This document shows, piece by piece, positions 26,831-39,214 of a stretch of 64,000 bases of DNA (its first letter is position 1; each line of letters starts with the position of its first letter). Below the pieces are notes generated by a model. The model saw only the letters and a list, made by a program, of their open reading frames with translations. It was not told where the DNA came from and ran no database searches. A program made the position numbers and the translations under genes. This stretch comes from Vanilla planifolia (taxonomy: Eukaryota; Streptophyta; Magnoliopsida; Asparagales; Orchidaceae). Location of the stretch: positions 838,690 to 902,689 of the forward strand of contig JAIUJO010000086.1 in assembly GCA_023846275.1 (NCBI GenBank), written 5' to 3'.

Positions 26831-29205
26831 TTGATGAATGAAGACTTTCTTGAAGTCTTGGTGTTGTACAACAAGTCGCATGAGAAAGCTATTTCAAATG
26901 TTGCGTGCTCCTTGATCACATTATTAAGAGAGGTATGTTTTTGACTTTGCTATTTTTTTACGGCATCCTTATTGGTGCAATGAAAAAAGAATGGCAAATT
27001 TGTTATATTTTGGAAATAAATTCAATTTTCTTTTTTCATTTCTATAGATATGCTCTTCATTTTTGGTCAAGAAAGACCGAGGTCACCCCTTGATTCAAAA
27101 GCCAGACCAAAAGAATTTGGAGAAGTCAGTGTAGCCAATGACGTGTCCAGTGTTGAGTTACTTAAACAAGACGATGATAAGCCTTTATATAGTAGTTCTG
27201 AGGATGAAATGGCTGCTTATGGTTTTGAAGCTGAAATTGATTCCTCACCAGTTGACATTGATATCTATGCTAGAGTTGCATATGCAGAAGATGAGGATTC
27301 TGTAGAAAATGAGAGAGTAATAATGAATTTTCCCTGAAAGTGGACAATCTAGTGGTATTGATGGTTTGGAAAATGATGCCTATAGGAATGACAGTGATGA
27401 AGAAGGTTCAGATGATGGGGAATTGGCTAATGTTTGTGACACTGAAGAATTGAATGAAGAAATAAAAGTGCAAGCCATACGTATTAATGGGCAAGATGAA
27501 GATACTAATGATGGGAAAGATCCATCAAAGAGAAAGAAGAGGAAGCTAGGAAAATTTGTTGAATGTCTAAATGTTGTTGATGCAAGTTTGCGTTCTCTTA
27601 AAAGACTTGCAGTAATCAAGGCTACTAAAGTTTCAACTGATGTAGCTGATGGTATTGTTTCTAATGAAGACTTCCAACGTATCAAAGAACTGAAGGTGGA
27701 ATTCATCTTTTATGTTCTATATTCAATTTTCTTAGCAGTTCATCAATTATCCTGTATTTATTGATAGCATGGTTTCTGCAAAGATTACATTGTTCATGCA
27801 TATGTTCTTGACCAAGCTTTTAAATTGAAGGCATTCTCTGTTGTAATCAAATAAATGAGAATAAGTTATATGCAGGGTTTTCATGTCTTGACTAGAAGTT
27901 TAGCTTGAGAAATCATATTCAAATGTTTATTAGGCAAATAAAGAGGCAAAGAAGGCCTTGTCTCAGCATGGTCTATTAAGAAAGGATGAAGGCTATAAAG
28001 CAGCAACTTTTGAAATTCCATCTTCTGAGTAGCTAAGTGCAAAACGTTTGAACCCTGTTAAACTTGAGGTAATTCTCTAACATGGTTGCTTTCTATTGGT
28101 TTGATGACCCTTCTAATTTCACTTCTCAACGTGTATTATTCATGCATATTTCATGGCTTTTAATGGCCTGATGATGTTAATGTTGATCTTGTCTGAAGAA
28201 GTGAAGCCAAATAGTTAGTCCTACAGGTGTATCAGTTGACTTAGTATTTCGAAGATGAAATACTGATGACATGGTTTAATTGGACACATAATTCTTTGTA
28301 GGATATAACTTAATTTCATTGTTACGGGGATTAAGTCATGTTTTATAATTTGACCATGCATTATTTGAATAAAATTGTGAATTAGCGAGTAATTTCTAAC
28401 ACAAGTAATTAGATTCAAATGGAGTTTTATTTCATCTAGCAAAAGCGTCATAGTTATATTCAATCTAGAAATTAGCTAATGGAAGAATTATTACCGAGTT
28501 GTGTCAACAATTTTATTGTCTTAAGCACGAAGAAATCTGTGCTCAATGCTGCACAAATATAGTTCATAAGTTTCTTCTTTTAATGTCTTATAACATGGTT
28601 TCTTTCATTAACGTTTCTCACCAGCCATTCTTTGGAAGTGATCGCATTGAAATGGCAGGAATAAGAACATAAGAACCTTCTAGATGTGTTCAAGTTTATT
28701 TTACCTTTGAGTTGAGTGCATACAGTGACGTTTAACTCATCCAAGTTGATTTGGTATTTTTAAAAGGAATTTACTAAACTTCGTTTGTTAACAAATGATA
28801 ATCATGTGTTGTGTTTAGGCAGGCATAAGGAGCAAGCTCAGCAAGTAGGAGAGTGTAGCACTCGTTGGAGCAGACAGAGGGGATAGAGAAAAGTACAAGG
28901 CTAAAACTATGGTGAAACAAAAAATGGTATGTCATAGTTACATTTGCCATTTTTAATTGCAAGAGCATCATGTTCTTTTGTTACATGATTTTGTTATTTC
29001 AAAGCTTATTTTTATCTGTGTCGTCTTGAGATAAGTTGCTATTATTATTTAACTAGATTGGTGGGCTAAGCAACAAGCAGAAGCAGTACTCTAAGGTGAT
29101 GCCACTTGATACCAAAAGGGCAAGAGCAGCTCGTTCTCGTTAAGAGAATAAAAGCGGCAAAGGCAAGGTGATAAACAGTTTAAGGGAAGGAAAGCATGGA
29201 AGTGA

Positions 29206-30944
29206 AGCTCGGGAACTCCAATAGATTTCAGCAATCTGGGATCACATTTTTTGGTAGGACCTATATCTTTACTTAGCTTCCCTTTCATCATTCTGATTAG
29301 TTTCCAAATCGTTAAAGATATACATGTGATGTATGAGGCCAATAATTATTGATTAAGATTTCGAGTTAATTAATGTTTTCCCTTTAAAGAGGTGTAAAGG
29401 ATGTGTAAACCAAGGCTACCTTGAAACAATGTTTTGAATTTCATTTAACTTTTATATTCAACTTCTAGTATTACAATGATGTGGACTTTTTTAATTTTCA
29501 AAGTCTAGAAATTTTTATGTGAATATGAATAAATACTTTTAGTTAATAGAGTAGATGTTAAGGCACTTTTTTAAATCATAACAAAGGATAATTGATTAAA
29601 AAAAATTGGTTCATCATATTTGTTTAGTATTTGAATTTTTTGCTTGTGGTTCATTAAGTATTACATAAGTGATATAACAAAATTATTTTGTACATTTAAG
29701 GATGAATGGTGTTAATGAGGTGTTTTTAATAAAAAAATTCCATATTAAAAGCAATGTATTTGTAGTAGAGGTTAAGAATAAATCTTAGTTGTGATATTAT
29801 TAAAATGATTATTTGTATTTTGTTTGATTGGAGTTATAAAATTAAAAAATATTGAATGATATTTTTTTATTTTTAATGTTGATTATATTTGTAAAAGTTA
29901 TATTTTTAATAAGCACCAATAATAATCATTCTTAAGTTTTAGAAAGTTATGTAGTCTCTTGAGTTTGTTCATGTTGATATTTATAATAAATGAATCTTTT
30001 ATTTCAAATTAAAAATAGATATTATTTATTATTTAGTTATGACCTTATTCATATGAATTGGATATCTTTTGTTGTTCATAAATTAATGGTATTTGAAAAA
30101 TATAAGGAATTTGAAGGTCTTATAAAAATAAAAAAAATTGTTTAATATAAATATAATTTGAACTAACAGAGAAGAAAAACTTTTATCTAAAGAATTTGAT
30201 TTTTTGCACAAAAACATGAAATTCATAAGTAACTGTTTATTAGAAAAGTACTAAAATAAAATAAAATTGCAAAAAAGGAAGAATAGAACACTTGTTGAGA
30301 TTACTTACATTGAATGAGAAAAAATTACAAAATAAATTTTGAACAACTATTACTATTTTTCTTTATATTTATGCTTTGATAACTTTAAATGAAACAACAA
30401 CTTGAATATAAAGAGAAAAAAATATATATTTTTTATTCTTTCATGAAATATAAGATTTTTTTGTCACTGATATTATTAATTTATTATCATAAAATATTTC
30501 TATGTGATTAAATTATTCTTTATGAACAAACATCCATATCTTATTTTTTTCAATAAATTATATTTTCTTTCTTTCATCTTTCTCAATGAGCAAATGTACA
30601 AAAACTATGCTTTGAAAGACTACTTATTTTTTAGTGTCGTTATCTTCAATATTGCTATGAGGACAAATTTTTGTAGACCAGTGGAAGGAGAATTTGTGAT
30701 TTTACCGAAGTTGAATCTATGGATACATTATTCATACTTGTTCACCAGTCGTCATCAAAGCGGACGATTTCTTAACTATAGTGTAATAAAGGATGGTAGC
30801 TTTTTGGCTGTGTCCAGCACACCACCCGTATGTATCTGCCAATATCCAAAGCATCCACCATTCTCACATGCTTCACAAGTAGCAAAACAAATGTTAGAGT
30901 GCCGCCTCCCCATTTGTGCATGCTCGCTCGAGTATTCTTCGTAT
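29206..30944. other. AT-rich intergenic sequence downstream of SDA1 relic
   Basis: This would hold the 3' untranslated region of SDA1. From ~29400 it is highly AT-rich. A less AT-rich patch at 30660-30940 has open frames on both strands, but neither resembles a known protein. It directly precedes the LTR fragment and may be an unaligned, diverged part of that LTR. Confidence 0.4.
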
Positions 30945-31531
30945 AGGTTACCATTGCTAAGGTTTGTAAGCTTTCAAATCACAATATCGAGCAATTCTAA
31001 GTGCATACGTTACTTCCAAAGTTACAAAGTAAAAGCTGTAAGAAGGAACCTAAAATTAGTGGTCTTTGCTTCAACTAATTTTCAATCTCTATTCCTGCCT
31101 CTTGTACATATTATGTGTGCCTTATATTTCTCTTAAATTGTTTTAAGATTTGCCAATTTTTGTATTTCTTTGTTTTGGGTAAGGGCATCCAGGCAACTGT
31201 GCAAATGCTTTGGGTTTGAGTTGAGCCCAAAAAAACTCAAGTAGGATCGGGATTAGCCGTAGGTAAAATCCCAAGTAGGTTTGAGGTGAATGGTATGAAA
31301 AACCTTGCTTGTAATTTGGTGATTTTTAGTGTTCTACTCATAACACCCGTTGAGGGTGGATGTAGGCTCGATTTTGAGTCGAACCAGTTTAAAAATCTTT
31401 TTTGTCATATTCTTTCTTATTCTTGCTTAAAAGACTTAAGTTTTAATTGAAACCAAAAATCGAATGAAAATATTATTTGCCATAATTCACCCTCCCCTTT
31501 TGTGGGGTTGTCTTAAGCACAAGGAACTTAA
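30945..31531 (+). mobile_element. 3' fragment of LTR family A (5' LTR of the gag relic)
   Basis: Aligns with the last ~590 bp of the solo LTR at 11845-13650 and, reverse-complemented, with the minus-strand LTR at 60379. Shared stretches include GGTTACCATT, AAGCTTTCAAATCACAATAT and AAAACTCAAGTAGG, and the ATTCACCC motif near the end. It ends at a position equivalent to the CA terminus of the solo LTR. A primer-site-like sequence follows at once, so this was a 5' LTR whose beginning is lost. Confidence 0.75.
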
Positions 31532-31532
31532 A

Positions 31533-31545
31533 TTTGTATCAGAGA
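31533..31545 (+). other. degenerate primer-binding site
   Basis: TTTGTATCAGAGA compares with the initiator-tRNA-Met complement TTGGTATCAGAGC of the intact element at 41086. It lies two bases after the LTR end, as expected for copia elements. Confidence 0.6.
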
Positions 31546-31644
31546 GAGGAATCCCAAATTACATGAGTAACATCACGTGGGAGATCCACTTATGCTAAGT
31601 GAAGGCTTTCTCACATTCTTTGTGGTTTTGTGATTTTTTGCTTT

Positions 31645-32492
31645 ATGGCTTCCTCTTTGGTTGATATGGGTGCAACCTTGTGTGAATGTCTTTCTTCAAT
31701 TCGACCTCCCTTGTTTAAAGGAGAATTTTTCTTATATTGGAAAAACCGTTTTAAAATTCTTATTCAAACTATCGATTTAGAATTATGGGAAGTTATGAAT
31801 AAGCCTTGTGAACTTCTTAGAAATTATTTTACTATTGAAGTCAAGCCCTTTAGTGAGCTTAATGTTGAGCATAAGACATTGGCTCAATTAAATGCTAGGG
31901 CCTTGAACTATCTTCATTATGGAATTTCTCCTAGTGAATTTACACAAATTATAAATTTGTAGATGACATTTGAGGTGTGGAAAAAACTTAAAGTAACTTA
32001 AGAGGGCACCTCACAAACGAAAGAGACGAAGATCAACATCATCACCCATGACTATGAGCTTTTTAGAATGAATCCTGGTGAGAGTATTAAAAGTCTGTTT
32101 TTAAGATTTAGTGACGTAACAAATTGCTTGATAAACCTTGGAAGGGCATTCTCTCAAATGGTGACTTAGTAAGGAAAATTTCGAGAATCCTTCCATAGGA
32201 ATATGATCCCATTGCAATGGTTATTAAAGCGACTAAAGATGTCAACAAACTTTCATTGCATGAACTCCTTGGGGAACTTCTTGCTGTCAAAATAGAGATT
32301 ACTAGGAGACATATGAAAGAGGCTTCTACAAGCAAGTTAAAGTATGAAATGAAGAACAAAGAACCCATAGCCTTGAAAGCCACCAAATGTGATTCGTATT
32401 CCACTTCTACCTCTTCCACAGATTTGGAGGATGAGGTAAGTTTTCATGTTAATGGTTTAGCACAAAATTTGGCAAAAAGAAATGGCAAATAA
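31645..32492 (+). pseudogene. gag: copia gag pseudogene (family A element)
   Basis: The reading follows the gag of the intact copia element: FLYWKNRF near the start, then AQLNARALNYLHYG, HDYELFRMNPGESIK, RKISRILP and LHELLGELLAV in the same order. This is the capsid-like UBN2-type domain that packages element RNA. It is broken by TAG at about 31960, TAA at about 31999, a frameshift near 32150 and TAG after RILP at about 32197. It ends at a TAA at 32490. The zinc knuckle that follows in the intact gag is absent, and no protease, integrase or reverse transcriptase follows. Instead the sequence passes straight into block X, which is also found beside the LTR at 60379. Confidence 0.85.
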
Positions 32493-33373
32493 TACTTTTT
32501 GATTTAATCCAATTATATTTAAGAAGATTAGTGTTAAATAAGTTATTACTAAAAGTTTTAGGCCGTTTTGAGATGTAGCTAATGAAAGAAAAATGAAGGA
32601 GGAGAAGGAGAAAAAGAGAAAATAAAGAGAAGAGGGAAGAAGAAAGTCTCAATTCAAGCGAACAACAAGAAAAAGAAGACAAAATTTTGTTGGTCATAAG
32701 GAGAGTAGTAAGGAAGAAAAAAGGAGACTTACTATTACTATAAGAATCAAGAAGGGGAAGAACGTACTAGAAAGCTACTACAATGAGTGAAAATAAAAAA
32801 GGTGGAAATTATATTTTTTATTGAATTTATTTGTTTTTATAATGGAATTAATGGTTTTATTTTACTATACAAGTTAAGAATGCTATGATAATTAATTATG
32901 GGGGTTTAGAGTCGTCTTATAGTAAAATATAGTTGAATTTATGCCTTATGGTTTTGTTTTGAGGTGAGACAACTATATGATTTGACTGAATATACAATAT
33001 GATTATCAATAATTATTTTAGGGAGTTAATAAACATATCATACAATTAAGAGAATATATAATACAATTAGAGTTAAGTTGGCTCAAGAAGAAAGGTTATT
33101 GTGTGGTCCAATAATCTCATCATATCATTATTGGTGCGATCATATTATACCATGAGCTTCTCATATAACATGATTAGATAAAGGTCAGAGTAAGATGCGA
33201 TTCTTGTAACCATATATAGGGATTTTAACGAATCACACTTTTTGATGGAGAGGCCATATAATACAATAAGTGAAGAGTTAATAACAATGATTTAGTGAGA
33301 TGCAAATTGTACAACACGATGAGGGAGTCATACATTTGATGTTTTTGTTGTAGAAGAGAAAGTAGAGAGAATA
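32481..33373 (+). repeat. block X: non-coding internal region of family A element, copy 1
   Basis: About 890 bp matching the reverse complement of 61850-62736. It begins at ...GGCAAATAATAC, overlapping the last gag codons, and ends at AGAAAGTAGAGAGAA. In the other copy the LTR starts right after that point. It contains a GA-rich stretch at about 32580-32710 and no pol similarity. The purine-rich end could have served as the polypurine tract of the element. Confidence 0.75.
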
Positions 33374-33852
33374 CTTTGGGTTATATAATCTTAAGGAATT
33401 TTAGATATTTTCATTATTAAAGGTTATATAGCAACTCATGTGCATGCATCTATGACTTTGTAGAAAAACAAAATGAAAAGGAAAGTGGATTAAGAATCTT
33501 CACCATAAATTTAGGTAGAAAAGTATGATAATGGTAATATAAATAAAATATTAAATTAATAGATAATTTATTCTTAAATTAAGATATCTTATAAGCCATT
33601 TTATATTGTGTATTTGGATATATGACATCGTTATCTTGATAAGAAGTATTTGTATTACATTGGCTCATAGTTTTTAAATTTTTGTGGATCTTTTATATGT
33701 TTATTTTATGATAAGGTACGTACATTAAATCATACAGATAGCATGCAAAATAGTTTATAATAGAAATACAATATATAGATTTTAGTTTAAGAAATGTCAT
33801 GATATTTAAATAAGTTTGGATTAACTAAAATTAAATAAAAATTAATATTGTG
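33374..33852. other. unassigned sequence between blocks X and Y
   Basis: The first dozen bases still resemble the LTR start seen in the inverted copy; the rest does not match any LTR copy here. It is AT-rich and non-coding. Confidence 0.35.
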
Positions 33853-33957
33853 TTTTCTTAAAAAATTCTCCTCATCTTATATGAATATATAGTTCCATTG
33901 AAATGTGTAGGGTGTTCAAGATACATATTGGATATTGGCTCATCACATTATTTAGTG
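33853..33957 (+). repeat. block Y, ~100-bp repeat, copy 1
   Basis: Matches the reverse complement of about 60284-60378, including TATATGAATATATAGTTCCA and GTGTAGGGTGTTCAAGATAC. At the other locus it abuts the 3' end of the LTR. Confidence 0.75.
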
Positions 33958-35099
33958 CCATTAGTACTTTGTGTTTGGTGGCTTAGATATTAGTTTAAGA
34001 CCTTGTACCTAAATCGATAATTTGGATAATATTATAAGTATTTTGTTTAAGAAAATAAAACTATTATTTTATAGTAAGGTTATGGGCGAGATTGTTATAA
34101 TCCTTTATCTAAACTAGATAAGGTTGTCTTGACAATCAAGTATGTTATCCTTGTAAGTGTCAAATATATGACTCTTAATAACCAACTTCTTGAGGATGTT
34201 GGATGCTTTAGATTACTTCATTAAATAGCTTAGTTAACTTGTCTAATAATTGAACCCAATTATTAATCTCAATGTTATGAATTGTTTCATTATCAATCAT
34301 CTTTGTCTCTTTGCAACACGTGTACAATAATGTAATCATGTTGCATAATTTGCATAGGAATTGAGCATAGTTGTGGTGACCAAGCTTGCCTTCGTTGGGA
34401 TCGGGTGTCACATCCTCTATTTTTTTAATTTTTTCTTAATACTTTACTTTTGAAAAGTACTTTTTATAAAAAATTTAAATAAATACATTATGTTTCAAAA
34501 CATTTGGTATGCTCACATATCCAAAAGAAATGAAAAAATATGCCTAACCTTCGAAATAAATTTTATGTGAAGCCAAATATGTGAAACAACATAATGATCA
34601 TATTACAAAAGGCAATTAATAGGTCCAATAAAACCAAGTAGATGTCTAACTTATTATAAAACATTTGAGGCTTAACGAATAAGAAGTGATGAGTGAATTG
34701 TTTATTTAAGAAAATTTTCTTTCCAAAAATTAGTAAAAAAACTTTTCGACCTAAAAATTTTTTTTATTGATGAAATAAAATTTCTCAATAATAAAAAAAA
34801 TACACACAAGATTTTTTAGTTGATTCCACCAAAACCTGTGCATAAATCCACCCTCAATCCCCGAGCGGGCTTCCACTAATCATTTTCTTTTTCCTAAAAG
34901 TAGTAGAGATAAACCAAATACACATCAGTGTTTTAATGAAACCAAAATCAGAGAAATTCAGGTACTAAAAAAATTAACTACTTTACAATTTTTTGTTTAC
35001 AAAAATTCCATCATCTTTAATTCTTTAAATAAATTAATATTTTAAAATTTAATAAATATGTAATAAATCTAAAATTAGATTAATTAAAAAAATAATACA
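33958..35099. other. AT-rich intergenic sequence
   Basis: No gene or recognised repeat. From about 34950 the sequence grades into the tandem array. Confidence 0.35.
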
Positions 35100-38000
35100 A
35101 TAAAATCAAATAAAATCAGTTCAAAAACTATTAAAAATAAAAATATTTTGAGCAGTTAAAAAATAAATATCTAATTAGACAAAACATATCTGGACGAGTG
35201 TAACCAAGTTTATTCTCTCTCTATCTTTCCCTATTTTGAATTACTTAAAAAAATACTAATTTAAATAACTATAAAAAAATAATAAATTAATATTTCAACA
35301 TTTAATAAATCTAAATATGATAAATTAAAAAATTTAATACAACCAAATCAAATGAAATCTAGTGTAACATCATGGTTCATTAAATAAGATATAAATGAAA
35401 ATGTCTCGTAAGTAATTCAAAATGCCAAGAAAAAGAAAAATTTGAAAATATAAAAATAAATTTTAAAATGAAAATAGCTCTTTGAGATGTGAGTAATGAT
35501 ATTTGTTATATTTTGAGCAGGGATTGTATAATATTATTGTGAATTATCATGAAAAATAAGCATATATATTTACAAAATATCATTTATTTTTTAAAATAAA
35601 TATATATTAAAGCTACGATGAGATAAAATGAAACAATGTAATATAATCGAATAAATGCAAGTTAGACGTCGCACAAAAAAGATTATAGTTTGATACTAAC
35701 ATAACAAAATAAAGAAAAAAATTAAATCTATAAGAAAGTTGCATTAAAAAAACCTAAGGAGATAGTGTAACATTTGTGATCATCAAATAAGATATGAATA
35801 AGAATGTTTCATAGAGCATGCCAAACTATTAAAAATAAATGATTCAAAAACAGATAAATGAAATTTTAATTAGGTAAAGCTTGTTTAAATGAATCCAATG
35901 ACTTTTGTTATAAAGGAAGAAAATAATAAATAATAATAATAAAACTTTTTAATATTAAGAAAACATATATTAAAGTAGAAAAGAGATAAATTAAATCAAC
36001 ATAATCTAACCAAATCAAAGTGATGTTAACTCATAGGAGAGGTGAGTTAAGGCTATATAGTAATATAACTAAATCAATACAAACAATTTGAAGAAATAAG
36101 ATAATTGTATAGGAAAATCACATTCTAAGATACCAAGGTGATAAGGTATGGTATACTCGATTATCAAGTAATGTATAAATCAAAAAAATTTTAAAAAGAT
36201 GAAAAAATCTTACAAAAAATATTTAGAAATATAAAAAAATAATTTAATTAAAGTGAGCTTAGTTAGATGAGACTAACAAAGTTTTTTTAATCTTAATCAA
36301 GCATTAATAAGTATTACAACAAATTATCAATATAAATAATCACAAATAATAATCTTTTATTATTTAAATATTCAATGAAGATATATTAAAGCAATGATGA
36401 TATAAATAAAAGTTATGTAACAAAACAAAATCTAAATGATATATATGCCATATGATAGAAAATTTCAAGTTGCATAAAAATATGGCCAAATCTATGTGAA
36501 ACATTTGTAGAAATGAGATAAATTTTACTAGAAAGTTGTGTTCAATTATACAAATCCAAATATCTTAAAAAGAGAACAAAAAAACAAATAAAATATTTTA
36601 AAATTCAAAAATATATATTTAATAAAATAGATCTCGTGTAGACGAGTTCAATAATATTTATTTTATCTTGGTCAGACTTAACTTGGAATTACTACAAATT
36701 GTGAAGACAAAAAAGAGTAAATATGTATTAATGCTAAAACGTTTATAAATAGAAATAAAAAAATATGAGCAAATCAAAGTGATGTTAAGTTTACATGAGT
36801 GGATAATTTGAGTTTCATAGAAATATAACCAAATAAAAGTGAAACATTTCAAGAAATCCAAATATGAAACAAATCCAAATATCATAAAAAGGGAACAAAA
36901 TCTTAGAAAATAAATATTTTAAAATTCAAAAATGTATATTTAGTAAAATAGATATCTTGTAGACGAGTTCAGTAATATTTATTTTATCTTGGCCAGACTT
37001 AGCTTGGAATTACTGTAAATTGTAATGACAAATAAGAGTAAATATGTATTAACATTAAAAAGTTTATAAATAGCAACAATAAAATATGACCAAATCAAAG
37101 TGATTTTAAGCTTACAAGAGTAGATAATTTGAGTTTCATAAAAATATAACTAAATAAAAGTAAAACATTTCAAGAAATGAGATAAATTATTTGTGAAAAG
37201 TTGTATTCGAAAATACTAACCGAATAAATTAAAAAAATATAATATAACAAAATCTAAGCAATATTAACTTTACATGTGTAAAGAATTTGAGTTTCACCTT
37301 AATATAATAAAATATTTTTTTTATGAAATGAGATAAATTATTTCAAAAAAGTTGCATTCAAAAATACTATGGAGAATGTGTGCAACAAACTTGTAAGAAT
37401 CAAAATGTCTTATAAGACTGCAAAAACAATCGATAATAAAACATTTACATTTATAAAACTTATTGAAATAGAAAGGTGATGATGTTTGATATGTCTCAAT
37501 TAGCACTTGTTTGGATTTATTATGAAATATGAATTTAAATAAGTGTAAATAATAATATATTAGTATTTTAATATTTGATAAATATATAATAAAGCTAAAA
37601 TAAAAGAATTTATAATATCTAAATAAAAACTATGTAAATGTCACACCATGGAAGAGTTAGAGTTTCATAATAATATATCCAAACTAAAGAAAAATCTTAG
37701 ATCAAATGAGCTAAATTATTTAAAAAAACTTGTATGGTAAAGTTATCCTCCAAGGTACTAATGAGATCAAGTATAACAGCCTCAATGATGGAATCAAGTA
37801 TGAGCAAAAATATCTTATAAAGTAAGAAAAATATATAATAAAAAATATAAAAAATATTAAAATAAGTATTTAATTAGATAGAGCATATTAAGACAAATAA
37901 AACAAATTTTTTTTCATCTCGTTCAAAACATATTTTATAGAAAATATGAATTATAAAGGCAAATAAGCATAAATAATAATAAAGTATCATCTTAATAATA

Positions 38001-38640
38001 AGTATATTTATTATAATTGAAATGAGTTAAATTAAAATAATGTATTAAAACTAATAAAAGTGATTAAAATGTCACATTGGAGGAGATGTAAAGTTAATAA
38101 GTAATATAACCAAATCAAATAAAAACATTTTTTGAAAAGTGATAAATATGATAGAAAAATTGTGATCCAAGATTCTAAGAAGATCTAATGTAGTATCATT
38201 GACTATCACATGAGGTTTAGATTGAAATGACTTGTAAAGCATATAAACACTTTTGAAAATAATTTTTTTTAAATTATAAGAAATGAAATTTCAATTGAGT
38301 GGAACTCTATAAGATGACAATAATGGTATTTGTTTCATCTCCATTGAAACTTGTTTATAATTTTTTGAAATTACCAAATTAATTAAATAAAAGTAATAAT
38401 TAATCGTTATTTTAATATTATGTAAATATATGCTAAAGCTAAAGTCAGATATATTAAAAAAATATAATACAACAAGACTATAGTGATGCAAGGTTACAAG
38501 AGAGAAGATTTAGAGCTTTATAAAAATATAAGAAAATCAAAGCAAATAATTTAAAGAATTGAGATAAATTGTATAGGAACATTTAATTTCAAGTTAATTT
38601 GGGCTCTACGATTGTAAAAAATCTAAGAACTTTAGTATAT
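35100..38640 (+). repeat. degenerate tandem repeat array, units ~310-510 bp
   Basis: About nine diverged units in the same orientation. The best-preserved neighbours are 36605-36925 and 36925-37245, both with the core TAGACGAGTTCA(A/G)TAATATTTATTTTATC followed by TTGGAATTACT and later AGTTTCATA and ACATTTCAAGAAAT. The same core recurs in weaker form near 35137, 35445, 35840, 36225, 37435, 37850 and 38265. It is AT-rich and non-coding. A single unit lies at 17600-18100. It could be an old satellite or tandem decay products of one element. Confidence 0.7.
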
Positions 38641-39209
38641 TCTATAATAACATTTAATTTTGATTAATTTCTTCATAAAATATTATCAAACAAGTCCCTG
38701 TTGCTACTTCTTTATTGAAATGCAAACTCTTAAAAGATTAGTTTTGATTTTGACAATTATTTCTTGAAGTTACTTCATCTTTTTTAGCCTCAAAATATCA
38801 AAAAATTACTAAATAACTTTTTATAATTCATTTTTATTATCACATAAAATGCATTTAACAAAAAAACTTTTTTTAAAAAAATATTTTCAAAAGCTCTTCA
38901 TTATTTGTAAAAATCATTATCAAATAAAAACTATTTGAAGAATTCATTATCAAGGGCGCTCAAACCTTAATGCAATTTTAAACTAATATTTTGATATTAA
39001 CTGACTAAAGCCCCCTTTTATCCCAAATACCATATGCATTTATTTTATGGGTTGCATCTTGCTCATGCCATTTTCCTTACTCTTTCTTTCATTGTGCATT
39101 GTCTTCCTCACAAAAATAGCGTATGTAAAGCCATGCAACAATTCTTCTCTTAGACTTTTACAAAGTGAGAGCAATCGTGATGGATAAGAACATGATTGAC
39201 CATGAGGGA
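38641..39209. other. AT-rich sequence left of the copia insertion
   Basis: No feature recognised. It is contiguous with 47831 onward in the pre-insertion DNA. Confidence 0.4.
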
Positions 39210-39214
39210 AGAAT
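39210..39214. repeat. left target-site duplication (AGAAT)
   Basis: AGAAT directly precedes the left LTR and is repeated perfectly at 47826-47830 after the right LTR. Confidence 0.95.

Larger units (their letters stand above)
21818..29205 (+). pseudogene. SDA1: SDA1 homologue, non-processed pseudogene (middle and C-terminus)
   Basis: Relic of the nucleolar SDA1 protein, which is needed for 60S ribosomal subunit maturation and export. Recognisable exons are ~21818-21981 (KKKAKFQRVVSGMKRQQR), 22075-~22128 (GFAEMLFSHL), 23412-~23462 (GLNVVHEMCLRMP), 26831-26932 (LYNKSHEKAI), 27048-27695 (SFLVKKDRG, then the acidic DEEGSDDGE stretch, a KRKKRK basic signal and FQRIKELK), 27934-28068, 28819-28926 and 29057-29205 (GLSNKQK, ending QFKGRKAWK plus stop). 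Most junctions keep GT/AG. Breaks: TAA after MKRQQR, a frameshift in the second exon, frameshifts near 27090 and 27330, TAG in SSE-stop-LSAKR, a stop after KLSK, and a stop plus frameshift before the C-terminus. The N-terminal exons and the stretch between 22128 and 23412 were not found. A single functional product is not possible. Confidence 0.85.

Noticed and set aside
30504-31136. 210-codon open frame on the plus strand
   Set aside because: Its second half lies within the LTR fragment, which has no such frame in the other copies. The first half is low-complexity and unlike any family I recognise.
33853-33990. Weak resemblance of one frame to a copia protease motif (LDIGSSH)
   Set aside because: It is too short. 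The inverted copy of the same sequence has stops in that frame and no flanking pol similarity exists.
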